64,000 nucleotides of DNA from Zonotrichia leucophrys gambelii (Eukaryota > Chordata > Aves > Passeriformes > Passerellidae). Position 1 is the stretch's first letter, and each line of letters begins with the position of its first letter. Below, in pieces: positions 35,622-47,846 of the stretch. The DNA lies in assembly GCF_028769735.1 (NCBI RefSeq), contig NC_088171.1:144481917-144545916 (forward strand). The letters are read 5' to 3'. The notes beneath the pieces were generated by a model, which was given only the letters and a program-made list of their open reading frames with translations, did no database searches and was not told the DNA's origin. A program made the translations under genes and the position numbers.

Positions 35622-36284
35622 TGTTGTAGTGTGTTTTTAAGTTTGCTCCCCCATTTTATGTATTGTATCCCCCTGTTCTTGTAAATGGTTCCTCCCTCCC
35701 CAGTTTTCCCGCCACTGCCCCTCTGGCAGTTGGTTTCCATAGCAACCCCTGTTTTCGATCAGTTATGTTATATAATTCTTCCTCCCCTATTCTCCCTTAA
35801 AAGTAAATGTTTTCTCCTCCCTGGGCCCAGTCAATCACCCCCCTCTCCTCCCAGCATTCGAGAACCTTCTCCTCTCTGGGGATGGTGATTGGCCGTGGTC
35901 TCGGGGCCCCTCCCTTACTTTGTATTTATTGGTTACTAATGTATGTCAGTTATGTTCAGCACCTCCCTTTGAGTTTCCCTATTGGTTAGCTGGGCTCCCC
36001 TCCCTTCTCCTCCCCTTCCCTTTAAAACCCTGTTTTCCCCCTGTTCGGGGCCATTTGGCTGTGTGTGTTTCCACCATCCATTGGTCACCTCCATCAATAA
36101 ACCGACGTTTTCACCCCCAGCGAGTGGTCGCCTCCTATCTCGTCCACAGTGCGCAATTCCGAGCTTGCATCCAGCTCAGCCTGAGGCCGAGACGCCGAGG
36201 GGGGCTGGCATTCCTATGCGTAGGGGCGTCGGCCTTATCACCCCTGCTGCTAGCCGGACCTAGGGCCGCATACGCCCTCGCGCA
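35622..36284 (+). mobile_element. Solo ERV LTR, plus strand, 663 bp
   Basis: It runs from TGTTGTAGTGTG to CCCTCGCGCA and is flanked by a perfect 6-bp duplication, GTGATT (35616-35621 and 36285-36290). U3 is C/T-rich with several ATTGG boxes. A TTTAAAA box (36021-36027) precedes AATAAA (36096-36101), and U5 is GC-rich with many CpGs. It belongs to the same family as the minus-strand LTR at 29290. The exact duplication and the retained CpGs suggest a fairly recent insertion. No internal retroviral sequence is present. Confidence 0.9.
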
Positions 36285-36360
36285 GTGATTAACATTTAAC
36301 AACCAACAAACATGGTTAACTATTGATGAACTGAGTTAACCTATAAACTTGTTCATAACA

Positions 36361-36540
36361 GCTGGCTTCAGTTTTCAAAGCTAAATTTTGTCAGAGTAGA
36401 CTTTGTGTGACTGTGAATAAAGTGACTATCTCGTTTTTTCCATAGTTTCCACTTTTATTAACCTTTGAATTTTTCATGTCCACACATATATCTAGAGTAC
36501 TTCATATCAAAACATCCTATTTCAAAACACTTTCTAAGTT
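36361..36540. repeat. Local direct repeat, copy B
   Basis: Second copy of the segment at 34893-35095, same orientation, about 1.5 kb downstream. It starts GCTGGCTTCAGTTTTCAAAG. It lies just downstream of the LTR insertion, so the LTR inserted between the two copies. Confidence 0.85.
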
Positions 36541-36723
36541 TTAGCAACCAGACCTGACCTCCTTTTCTTTCTGCCTTTCATCCACATGACATACTTCCCT
36601 TTAATTAAAAACTTTACAGGAAATCTGGGGCTTGAAGGAGCAGAAGTATTTGCCAACTTCTAGTATAAGGAGGACGGTGATAAATTATTCTATGTTTTTA
36701 GGAGAGGAGAACAACAAATATTT

Positions 36724-37035
36724 CATAGAATCTTAGAATGGTTGGAAGGGACCTTAAAAACCTTCTTGTTCCCACCCCGTGGCCATGGGCAGGGACTCCT
36801 TCCACTAGATCTTGTGGGTCAAAGCCCCATCCAACCTGGCATTGAATGCTTCCAGGGATGGGGCATCAACAGCTTCTTGGGTAACCTGTGCCAGTGCCTC
36901 ACCATCCCCACAGTAAAGAATTTCTTCCTAATAGCCAATCCAAACCTCCCCACCTTCAGCTTAAAGCCATTCTTACTTGTTCCATCACTACATGCCCATG
37001 TGAATAATTCCTCTCCAGCCTTCCTGTAAACCCCC
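36724..37035 (-). mobile_element. CR1 LINE 3' portion, minus strand
   Basis: The plus strand reads as a reversed CR1 end: CATAGAATCTTAGAATGG, TTGGAAGGGACCTTAAAAAC, GGGCAGGGACTCCTTCCACT, TGTGCCAGTGCCTCACCATC and AAAGAATTTCTTCCTAATA. It is 5'-truncated. The remaining open frame on the plus strand is antisense and not a gene. Confidence 0.95.
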
Positions 37036-40000
37036 CATTTGGATCACTATTTTATAGCGAAAAGACTTACTAGATTTTTTTTTTACTCTAAGAGAGATGA
37101 AATATAGGGATGAAATTTGTGGGATATGCTTCACTAAGAGGTTTTTTAAAATGGCTTAGATAAATGTCTGTTGGCTGTCATCTATTTGAAAGACTAATAT
37201 TGTGGTGACCTACACAAAGGTCTTGGAGACCATTTCAGAGTGCTGTAAATATAGATATAATTAATGGTTCATGTCATGCCATCTCAAAAAATAAGTACCC
37301 TGCCTAGAAACAGAAGGCATTGCCTCTTCAACATAACATCATTGAAAGAAAAAACAACCCTTTAACATTCAAATGAGATTTCAGTGTTGTGATAAAGAGA
37401 TTTCACAAAGGGTAATAAAGAAAATGTGAAATGTCAACACACCATATAAAATGTTCCTTAGACTATTCACAAGATTATGATTGAATTTGAGCTCATTATA
37501 TAAGTCTCTTCAGCAGAAAGCAAAAATCTGCACAGAAAAGCCAAGTAAAAGAACATTCTGCTCTTATAAATAACTCCAGAAGGCAAGATCAGCATTGTAC
37601 TTGAATATTATGTACAAACCTCTCAAAGTTGATGGTTAAAGAAAAATGTCTGAAGAAAATATTTCTTGGGCTGGTTTGGAATTTCAGCTTCAATATATTG
37701 GGAAAAGAGTGCTAAGACCTGAAAACAAAAAGTTGTTGAAAGACTGTTGTGGATATATGACAAGGTTAGAAATAAAGCCTATTCTCTCCTCTTGTACTTT
37801 CTAGTTGGCACAAGTCACAAATAAAGATCAGTGTTTTGTGGCAGGTTTAGCAAATGAGACTCAGGTTGCATTCTGTCCTTATTTTTCCTCATCCTTTGCA
37901 TAGTAAAAACAGAGAAACCAAAATATTTGGAACCAAGCTGCAAAGTCAGCTGGTTTTATTATTAAAAAAAAAAAAAAAAAAAAAAAGCCAGTGGGATTTT
38001 ACAAGTTTTTTTCAGCTTCTGGACTCATAAAAACCAATCCACTAAAGAAGTAGGACCCTGTCAGGAGATTCAATTCTACTGAAAATAGGCCTTTCTTTCA
38101 CCGTTTTTCCTCAAGCCCTTTGATGTCAATCTCCACTATCACATGGATTTTCAGGCTAATAATCACAAGTCTTGATTATAAAATCTGAATAGCAAACAGA
38201 AAAATTATGCTTTCAACCTTTTTCTTTTTAGCTTCTTTTAACAGTATTTGCTTTATTTGCATATCTGCAAAATAAAGCAGTTTTGCTAACAACCCTTTGG
38301 TATTTGGGTAATGGAAACTATCATGAACTGAACTGTGGTCACTGGGCAGGGGTTCTGCTTTCAGCCATTGGCTGCTCTCCCAGCTCTACTGAAGGTGCGA
38401 AATTTGTCTCTGAAACATGGCCCTTTTTGACTCACATCTTTAGCCCTTTTTAACGCAGCAATATAAAAGCACATATATAATAATGCATACAAGTACATGG
38501 GCACATGGTATGGACATGATTCAGATGTATACTGATGTTCAACAATATTTTGTTTATGTCAGTTGGTTATAGAATATTAACACTGATTTCAGCAGAATTA
38601 ATTGTATTTTACTGCAGTGTTTCTAAGGGCATGATTGAACTTGTCCTTCCTTAAGTATGAATTCCACCATTAAGAAGCCACTTTTAATACAATTCATAGA
38701 GAGAGATGATGCTAAAAGCATTGGTTATATATGCATGAAAAGAAAATACAACCACTTAATAAGGATATTTTGGGAGAATGAATGAGAAAAATCCAGTATT
38801 TTTTTTCCTAAGAGCTGTGAAGTATTTTAAAGTCCTTTCACACAAGTAAGGGCAAAACCATTGGCTTCTCAGTGTAAATGTATTTTTCTATCCAGCCTTT
38901 TTGCTTTTTGGAGCCAACATTCAAATTGTTGATTACATGAAGTAATGTGTGCACTAAATAGAATGCTAAGGTTTCTAGGAAGAAATGGTTCCAGACACCT
39001 GTCTCATTTTCTCTAGACACATCATCTGGAAAATGGTATATCTGTGGAATTGTGCTCAGAGGGTAATAAAAAAGCCTTTGGTTAAAAGGTGCTTTAACTC
39101 AGACTTGACAAAATAAGGAAAGTGGTTTTGTCACATCAGGTAAGGATGTTTCAGTTTGTTCAGGCTGGTTTTGTTTAGATAGGTTGGGGTTTTTAAGGAA
39201 AAAAAAAGCTTTTCATGGCCTTTTTTTCTGAGAAAGTAAATATCCATATCAAAAGATAAAATGAGACAATCTTGCCTTCCCTACATGACAGAGATCTGCA
39301 AATGACCAAGAGTAGCTTAGACATTGGAAATTGCTACAGACTTCTAGCACGGCATGCATGGCAGAAATCCTGCAAATTCAAATTTGCAAGTTTTCTCCAC
39401 ACAAGAACACATGAGTTAATAGCCATGTACCTGTGTATCACATTAAGCATACATTTACCTTCTAATCCCTTAGCAAAAGTGTTGACCTGCTGGAGAAATA
39501 TATTCAAATTGGTATTACACCTTGTGACAGACAGATAACTTGAGGAGGTAATCTCTGTAGTTACATATGTTTGGGAAGAATATGGGAATGATAAAGCATG
39601 AAGACTTCTGATGGTTGGGGAGGCTCTCCAAAGCACGGTGAAGTCCCATTTCAAGCACAGCTGGTGGCTTTGTGCATACCAGGAAGGTCTAAGAAGGCTT
39701 CTGGTGAGAATACCTACCCTCTTAATGAAGTATCATTCTGAATAAAATAAAAAAATAATGTGACAAAGAAAATTCTCAGGATAAACATGCCATTTCTTTC
39801 GTGTTTATTGAATAACTGTGAGTAGATTGTGACCCTGACTGCATATATTGCTTGAAATTTGACATATTTAGGCAAAAACTGAAAATATTTGCATTTATGA
39901 AGTCAAGCTGAGACTTAATGAAACAATTAGCTAGGTTAGAGTTCTCTTATAATCACAGGTAGAAGAAATTAAATAAAATAGAACAGAGACTACAGCATCT

Positions 40001-41856
40001 TTCATTTAATATTAGTGGTATTTGCAGTAAACGTAACAGAAATACTTATTTCAAAAGGTACTCTTTCATATTCTGCCTCTCCTGCTTTTTCTTTCTGAAT
40101 AGAAGACAGCTGTGTAGCTAGTGAGTGGAAATCATCTTCTGGTTTTCTCCACTGCTGATATTTATTAATGACATTTCATTTTTATATTGCATTTTGTTTG
40201 AATTTGTTTGAATTCAACAGTTCTACAGCAAGCTGTACACAGTAAGCTACTTGGAAATAGATTCCAACTTATTCCAACCCAATCTATCTGACAAAAAACT
40301 TAATATTAACTGAAAGTACTTATTGCCTGTTTGCTAATACAGCACGTCATCACTGCCACAGATAATTTGAAGTGATCTGAGGCATTGTAATAGAAGATGA
40401 AAATTTCAAGGGGGATCAAGAACATCTTCACAAACTGGATGCCAGTGTAGTATGTGATCCTTACAGAGAGCACTAGCAATTAAATTAAGTCCTCAGAATG
40501 TCACAGTAGATACTATTAGTCACATTAGGCAGTCTTATTTGGGATAAAATGAAGTTTATCTGATAAAAAGCAAGAAGTTATTAAATTACATTTTGAACAT
40601 TTTTCCAAACTAAAAGATGCTACAAACACCAAAGACAGAAATTAATTCCTGAAAGATTAATGAAGTAAATACAAATCAATGAGGACAAGAATCTCAAACC
40701 AAGAATGAGAATGTTAGAGAAGAACTAAAGCTAAGAAAACTCAATGCAACACGCTATAGGAAATGTGACATGCAGTAATGGACCATGGTGGTTACACAGA
40801 CTTGTTTTCAAGCTAAAAAAAGATGGTTTTGTGGATCCCTTTGAGATCAGAGACCAGACTGCTGGTCAGATGACAGGTGTCTAAGGCAGACCTAGATCTC
40901 ATGGTCTCTCAAAGTCTCAGGACCATTTTGCCGAAACTGCTCAAATTTACATATGAAATAAAAAATGTGTAGTATTTCCTCTTTATGCAGTGCTCCCCAG
41001 TCTGTAGTTTGGTTCCAGCCTGCTGTGGAGTGCAGTACTTACTGGACATCAGTCACATGCTTTCAGAAATGGCACAAGAAAAGACACAACTGCAGAAGAG
41101 GAATGGGCATAGAGAGCTTCCAGAGCCAACTGGATAGGATTAGTTAAACTTCACAGAATATTTAGTGTTAAAGAGTCACAGAAATAGATGTTGTCCTAAA
41201 GCTATGCTTTCAGTCACATGTAACTGATGAGCTTATTTTATGTGAAAGATACTATTTAATCCACATTTGACGTTTAAAATCCACATGGGAATAAAGATGG
41301 AAGCGCAAAATGTTCCTGTAAGCTTGAAACTTATACAGGAGAAGAGCATCCAAACCCCACCCCCAAGCCCACTCAAACCAGCAGATTCTCTTTATCCTCT
41401 TCCCCTTCTCATTAAGATTTTTTTTTGAGTCTCTGAAATTGTTAAGCTGATAATTATCAAAGTCTACTTTGAAAGCAGCCTCAGTCAGACACACCCTCAT
41501 TCCCTCTCGGTCCAGCACCTCCTGTGTACCAGTTGATGAGAAACAGAGATTTGGGGCGGTTTTGTGGGGTATTTTGAGACCTTCTCTCTCTCCTGCAGGT
41601 GTTGGGCATATCCTAGAGCCCTTTCACATCTGTACAGCCAGGGCACAGTGTACAACACACACAGCCCAAGAACTGCACTGAGGACATGTTAACTGTGTAG
41701 GAAATGAGCAGGAGCAGCTGTCCCTGAAGGGCAGCAGCCCAGGAAAGGGCCTGACCTGTGGGAAGGAGATGGGGGAGAAGAGGAGAAAATATTTCACTTT
41801 TGCTTTTGTTTCTCCCTACTTGATTGCATTTTAAATTACAATAAATTAAATAATTT
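37036..41856. other. Unannotated AT-rich DNA
   Basis: No gene recognised. It contains a poly(A) tract of about 23 at 37964-37986 and a few short palindromic or A-rich runs. Open frames are under 110 codons and lack domains. Confidence 0.55.
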
Positions 41857-42360
41857 ATCTTGAGTTGGAAGGGACTCACAAGAATCATCTAAGTTCTACT
41901 TCTGGGCCTGTACAAGACACTCCAAAAATTCTACCACATGCTTGAAAGCACTGTGTGAATGCTTGAACTCTGTCAAGCTTGGTGCTGTAACCACCTCCCT
42001 GGGGAGTCTGTTCAGTGCCCAACCACCCTCTGAGGGAAGAACATTTTCCTGAATATCCAACTTTTTCCTGATATCCAACCTGAACCTCCTCTGACTCAGT
42101 TTCAGGCCATTCCCTTGGGTCCTGTCACCTCTAACAAAAAAGATCAGTTTCCCTCTGCTTCCCACCATGAGGATGTTGAAGTGCACAATGAAGTCTCTCC
42201 TCAATTTCCTCTTCTTGGGGTTGAACAGACCAAGTGACTTCAGCTGCTTCTATAGCTTGCCTTCCAGACCTTACACCATCCTCACATCCCCCATTGGGAC
42301 ACACTAATGAGCTTTTTATTTTTCATGTTTTGTGGTTCCCAAAACCACACACTTAAAATT
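41857..42360 (-). mobile_element. CR1 LINE 3' half, minus strand
   Basis: The reversed CR1 3' terminus begins at TCTTGAGTTGGAAGGGACTC. It continues with GTGCCCAACCACCCTCTGAG, TATCCAACCTGAACCTCC, CAGTTTCAGGCCATTCCC and TGAACAGACCAAGTGACTTC, then a degraded TTGTGGTTCCCAAAACCACA. Minus-strand peptide pieces such as [10 protein letters not shown] and FNILMVGSRGKL match CR1 ORF2 C-terminal sequence. It is of the same subfamily as the copy at 59282. Confidence 0.93.
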
Positions 42361-42480
42361 CCCCAAGTCAAATCTCTTTTGTCTGTGATGGTAAATGACA
42401 AATGGACTTCCTTTCTGCACCTTAACCCATGAGTGTTTTCTTCCTATACTGCCCTGGGTCATGCTAAGAAGGGAGAATAG

Positions 42481-42500
42481 GTGGGTGGGTGGGTGGGTGG
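42481..42500 (+). repeat. (GGGT)n tract with G-quadruplex potential
   Basis: GGGTGGGTGGGTGGG lies at 42483-42497: four runs of three G with single-T loops. This is a canonical, very stable G-quadruplex pattern on the plus strand. Confidence 0.9.
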
Positions 42501-42569
42501 CTGCTGGCCAAAGTCACCCCACCACAGCAGCTCTTGAAGGCACTGTAGCTGTCTCAGATAAGTGAATAT

Positions 42570-43318
42570 GTTACACCTGCAAATGTTATAGCTACTTGCA
42601 ACTCTAACGTAAACACTGCGATTTCATTATTTTGGATGCTGTCATCACTCGTGACGTAGCCCACCAGAGCCCAGGCTAGCTCTAAACACGCCAGTGGCCG
42701 CACCAGGAGTGGGGAACAGCAGGGGCTGGGGTTTGCCCACAGGCGAGCCTCAAGAGCTGCAAGCTCTGCAGTGCATACTGTTACAGCCATGGCAGCAACC
42801 AAGCAAAAGAGAAAACTCTTTATCTTAAGGTTGCACAGGAAAAGCTTATTCCAGACGAACGTGGTAAGGCAAAAGAGCCCCCAGTACCTCCGTGCACAGG
42901 ATTAAATACAGTTACAAACCAGGGGGTGGATACAGGAAATCAACCCATAGGGAAACTTCAAGGGTGGAGCAAGGGGCTTACACCAACAGCGTGGGACCAA
43001 TCAGGATAGGGGGAGAAAAGGGGAGCAGAAGGGAAAGGTCACATGGGCCAATTGGGTCTGGTAGATTAGGGAATTTCCAAATGGGTGTGTCAACCAGGGA
43101 TTGGTCCAGAGCGAGAGTGGCAGGGAACATTCTGGAAAAAGGGGCGGGCTTGCCTTGATAGGCAGGGGAAGGATTAGACCAAAGGGAGGGGAATAGCTTG
43201 AGGGACAGCTCTAAGGGAGGGTACAACTCAGGAATAAGCCAATTTATGGAAAACATGGGGGAGATAACAGAATGAACTATTTAACAGTAACTTAGTGAAA
43301 TAAACATGAACTGTAACA
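42570..43318 (-). mobile_element. ERV LTR, minus strand
   Basis: On the minus strand it begins TGTTACAGTTCATG (right end at 43318), close to the TGTTACAGTGCG start of the LTR at 31443. The plus strand is rich in GGGA/AAGGG with CCAAT-type boxes (GACCAATCAGG, GGCCAATTGGG, ATTGGTCC), the mirror of the pyrimidine-rich U3 of the other LTRs. A GATAAAG polyadenylation variant lies near 42820. The left end is unresolved, between about 42570 and 42660, and no target duplication was found. Confidence 0.65.
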
Positions 43319-46300
43319 CAGTCACTCTTCCTTCCTTTTTGGTGACAACTCACAAACTTCAAAGATGCTAGTTGAGATGTAATATTTTTTGTAGGACTGA
43401 AGAAATATAGTCCAAATAACTGTGAAAGGAGAAAAAAAGCCCCAAACGTGCATTCAGTTATTTATCTATAGAATATGCTCTTGATTTTATTTCCTTGAAG
43501 ATGTGTAGGTATACTTAGTCATTTTTATGAAGTAGGTTATACAGCAGAAAACAAAACAAAACAAAACAAAACAAAAAAACAACCATCACAAAATCCCCCA
43601 AATCATCAGTCAGTCTGGGGTAAAATTTCAATTAACTAATTCTTGTTTAAATAGTCTTTATTCTTTATTCAGTCTTTATTCTTCTGTAACTATTTAAGGG
43701 CACAGCAAACAAAGATGAAAGGCAAACAAACCAACCCCAACTCACAACAACCCCATCAAACCCAGCAAAGGTGGAGATGAAGAACTAAAGTGCAGATGAT
43801 GAAAATCAATGTGTAGCTATCCATGGGTATGCATAAGATTCAGTTTATTACAGACTGGAGCTATATTCTGTCATTTTGACCCATCCTAACATCCATCACG
43901 AATCATAACAAGCAGATTATTAAATCCTGAGCTAGTATCTCAAGTGTTCATACAAAAGCATTACTGGTATAATTTAAAAAAAAAACAAGCATCAAATAAG
44001 CAAGCTATAAGGAGTTCTCCTGTTCTAGCAAAATGGGTGGATAACCTGATTCAATAGCTATTTACCTTGTCTAATACTCATAATATATAGTGATTTTTTC
44101 TGTATTATTACTATTGCATTTGCAGTTTAGAAACAAATCCCAGCAATTATTAACGATACTGCATTAGAAAAGGGATTAATCTCATTCTATTTACTGTATC
44201 TCTAATGCTGATATATTTGTCGTTGCTGTTTAGGCTTCTGTTCTAGTAGATACATACTGGATAAATGGAATTAATGTTCAGGCATATTGCATCACATGGT
44301 ACTTCACTGAGTATTACGTGTTTTATGATAAGGAAATTTTGTTCTGATCTCTGCTATTTAATTTGATAAGTTCTCTGTGTTGACACATGTACAGGGGCTG
44401 GCAGAGAAATGCTTAAGAAGATTTTTGCATTGCACTATTAAATGTCATCTTTTCATGTTCAGCTGTGAGTCTGAAGCGTAACTTTTGCAATGCCTTTGGA
44501 GGAGCAGGTAAAGTTGTTACTTGTTTCTCCTTCCTGCATGGTCCGTTGACAGATGCTGCTTTCAGCTCTTCAGACTGTGTTTTACAGAAACAAAATTTCT
44601 GGATTAAAACAATTTTTCGTAATGTCAGGGTTTCAAAAGTGACCTTCTCTGCCTAGGAAAAGGGTAACAGATTTTTCCCTTGTGTCGGCCTTCAAAGCTA
44701 AACAAGAAATGTAAAATGAAAAAAATAAGCCGCTTATTGCAAAAAACAGTAAGCTATCCTTTGGGTTTTTCCTCTTAAATCTTAGCGTCAAAGAATTAGA
44801 GAGAACTTCTTTTCCCTAGTAAGATGTAATAGTAACATACCAACTTTAAGAAACTCTTATTAGGAGAAACCTGTACACATTCAGAAAATCAGGAATTGGG
44901 GAAACATGTTGGTTTATTAGGTCGTGCTTGCCTGAAGTTGGTGAGGATGAAACTTCTCTTTTCACCACTGCAAGTTCTGCAGTCTATTCAGAAAGAATTT
45001 TTCCATTTTACAGCACAATAATATCACTGATGTCACCAAAGAAAAGAATAGGCAAAGCAAGCAGGTAAAAGCTTCTGTTTGTGATTCAGTTTTTAGCATC
45101 TTCCTGTAAAATGGCTGTGAATAAAGTAATCTGAGTTTGAAAAGCAAGTGAGCTAGTCATGCTTGAATACAAGAAAATATTTTCAGAAACATTGTGAAGA
45201 AACTATTTATTTCCCATTGATTATGGCAGTTCTTTTTGTATTTTGGAGACAACCATGTTTTTCATTTCACTAAAAAAAATCTTTGGTAAAGATGCCTAAA
45301 TATTTCTAGATATAACCTTGTTATGCTCAAATCCTATTAAAAATTGACTGTTCCTAACAACTGGTCAATCTAAAAATTTTAATTATGTCATCCTCTTGGT
45401 TTTGCAACAAATTTCATTTTTCAGGTCACAGCATTGCAAAATTCAGATAATACAGATTTTTTTTTTTCTGAGTGTACAACACAGAATGTTTCTTTTAAAG
45501 TAACTTTATTTTTCTTATATTCTCTGTGGATTTTAGTAATAGAATTTTTCTTTGCAGAAGCTTAAACAAGTAGAGTTTTATTTTACAGTCAAATAATACA
45601 AATCTGTTTTCTTTGTGCTACAAGTTCATAGGCACAGAACCCTCCATGGACTAAGTATTCTCTTATATAAAAAAGAAATATTGGAAATACAATAGGATCA
45701 CTTTATTTCTCCTCAAGAGGGATCTGGAATGAGTGCATTAAAAGATGTTTTTGTGAACAAGATTATGTTTGATTCTCTAACTTGAATAATTATTAATATC
45801 AATTGATCAATATTAATTTTTAAAGCTAATTACATTTCAGTGTCTTGTACATGCCCTTTCCATGTTCCTCTTTATGACCAATAGTGACTCCTCTCTGCAG
45901 TCCAATTGACCCCTCTAATGGTAAAGGATCCTTCTCTTTACTCAGAAAAAGTTACTTTACAGAAGCCAACATGTTATGTGAGTGTTAGCAAGGTTGTATT
46001 CTTCAGGTATACATAAATTAAATTTGATACAGGATAGACAGAGCTGAGAAGCATTAAAAACCCTCAGTGCTGTGGTTTAAGCAGCACTCCTGCAATGAGT
46101 ACCAGCCATAGAATCCAAACTGTGAGAACTTCAAAATACAGAATCAATAAACAGTGATGTATTAGAGTGAAATCAAAAAGACGAGAGAGTCCTGGTAAGC
46201 AATAAATAGCTCCACAAACACATAACAAGGAGTTTGAAGTATGTGGAAGGAATATTGAATATTAGGAACAGTTGCTAGTACATGAATGGAAATGTCAAAA

Positions 46301-46749
46301 TGAAGCAACAGAAAATATACGACCTAAATAACGGAGATTTGCTTAAGGCAGAGAGCAGGCAGTCTCTATGCGGTGGTTACACAGTATTTAAGGGGAAAAA
46401 AAATCCTAAAAATGGCAAGCAGCTTAAAAGCAGGCCAGAAACACAATTCACAAATTTGGTTTTCGTGTATACTCAAAGCCATAAAATCTTATTTTATTGA
46501 AACAAGTAGTTTTCAATAGTCTTGAATTTGGCACTACTAGAGCTCTAAGAGAATGAGTTACTGGTCTGGCTCAGTTGTCATAGAAACAATTATTTACTTC
46601 CATCTGGATAATCTTTATCATTACAGACCTGAAGCCATTTGAAAAAATGAGTGAAATTCTGTGATTTTGGTAGTTATTTTTTTAAAAAGGAAGGCCAACT
46701 GCCCTAGATCTTTCTATTCTTAGATCAATGGGATATTGTGCTTACAACA
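43319..46749. other. Unannotated AT-rich DNA
   Basis: No gene recognised. It includes an (AAAAC)n tract at about 43547-43580 and a poly(T) near 45459-45468. The small open frames have no domain. Confidence 0.55.
43547..43580. repeat. (AAAAC)n simple repeat
   Basis: About six copies of the AAAAC pentamer, followed by an A run. Confidence 0.9.
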
Positions 46750-46972
46750 TCATAGAATGATTGGGGTTAGAAGGGACCTCTAGAGATCATCTAGCCCAGC
46801 CCCCCTGATCAAGCTCCTGCACAGGATCACATCACATCACAGATGGTTTTCAGTGTCTCCAGAGAAGGACACTCCACAACCTCTCTGGGCAGCCCATTTC
46901 AGCTCTCTGCCACCAATGAAATAAAAAACTTTTCCTCTCCTTGTTGGGTCCTCCACCACCTGTGGCAAAAAT
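46750..46972 (-). mobile_element. CR1 LINE 3' end, minus strand
   Basis: The reversed CR1 tail begins CATAGAATGATTGGGGTTAG. It continues AAGGGACCTCTAGAGATCAT, CCAGCCCCCCTGATCAAGC and CAACCTCTCTGGGCAGCCC. It contains a small CACATCACATCACA expansion. It ends near 46972 where the sequence stops matching the CR1 tail. Confidence 0.9.
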
Positions 46973-47185
46973 CTATTATTGATGGTCTACAGGGTCTCCC
47001 CCGGGATGTGTATGCCCTGCATCGTTGGGATTTTCCATGAGTCCAGGGCCTGTGGTCTCGGCTATTCCCAGCTGTTTGTAGAAAGCCTCATACACTTCCT
47101 TTTTCTGATCAGGTAGCCTGTAGTAAACATCCAGTTTCACCCATGTTAGCTAGCCCCTTAGTTCTTATCCATAAACTCTCAACTG
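46973..47185 (-). mobile_element. CR1 endonuclease-domain fragment, minus strand
   Basis: On the minus strand the sequence contains GGGCTAGCTAACATGGGTGA and encodes pieces like YYRLPDQKKEVYEAFYKQLG. This matches the CR1 ORF2 endonuclease region just before the GDFNHPDI motif, which is itself degraded here. It abuts a CR1 3' end in the same orientation. The whole may be one internally deleted element or two insertions. Confidence 0.6.
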
Positions 47186-47263
47186 ATTTATAAAACTTTA
47201 TAAAATTTATAGCTAGGTCCTGAAGGAATAGTCTGCATTGAGAAGGAGTCACAGACTAGGTGA

Positions 47264-47846
47264 ATCATAGAATCACAGACTGGGTCAGGTTGAAAAGGAC
47301 CACAGTGGGTCATCAGGACCAACAGGGTCATCCCAGAGCACATGGCACAGGATTGTGTCGAGGCAGCTCTTCGACACCTCCAGAGAGGAGGCTCCACACC
47401 CTCTCTGGGCAGTCTGTACTGGTGCTTGATGGCTGCACAGTAAAGAAATTCTTTCTCATATTCAGGTGGAGCTTCCTGTGCATCAGTTTCTGCCCATTGC
47501 CTCTTGTCCTATTGCTGGGCACCACTGAGCAGAGCCTGGTTTGTCCTCTGACATCCTCCCTATAGACACTGAAAGACATTGATGAGGTCCCCTCTCAGTT
47601 TTCTCTTTCTGAGGCTGAACAGGCCCAGCTCCCCCAGCCTTTCCTCATAAGAGAGATTCTCAAGTCCCTTAACCATCTTTTTTCCTCCACTGGTCTCAGT
47701 TCAGGAGTGTCTGCCTTGTACTGAAGAGCCCAGAACTGCACAGATCACTCCAGGTGAGGCCTTGCCAGGGCTGAGCAGAGGGGCAGGATCCCCTCTCTGA
47801 CCTGCAGGCAATGCTCTCCCTGATGCACCCCAGGATATCTTTGGCA
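47264..47846 (-). mobile_element. CR1 LINE 3' half, minus strand
   Basis: It starts with the reversed terminus ATCATAGAATCACAGACTGG. It runs through CACCCTCTCTGGGCAGTCTG, AAAGAAATTCTTTCTCATAT, TTGCCTCTTGTCCTATTGCT, GAGGCTGAACAGGCCCAGCT, CACTCCAGGTGAGGCCTTGC and CACCCCAGGATATCTTTGG. It is about 580 bp and well preserved in order, with frame breaks. Confidence 0.95.

Noticed and set aside
37964..37986. Poly(A) tract as a retrocopy tail
   Set aside because: No gene-like sequence precedes it and no target duplication flanks it; it looks like a simple A run.
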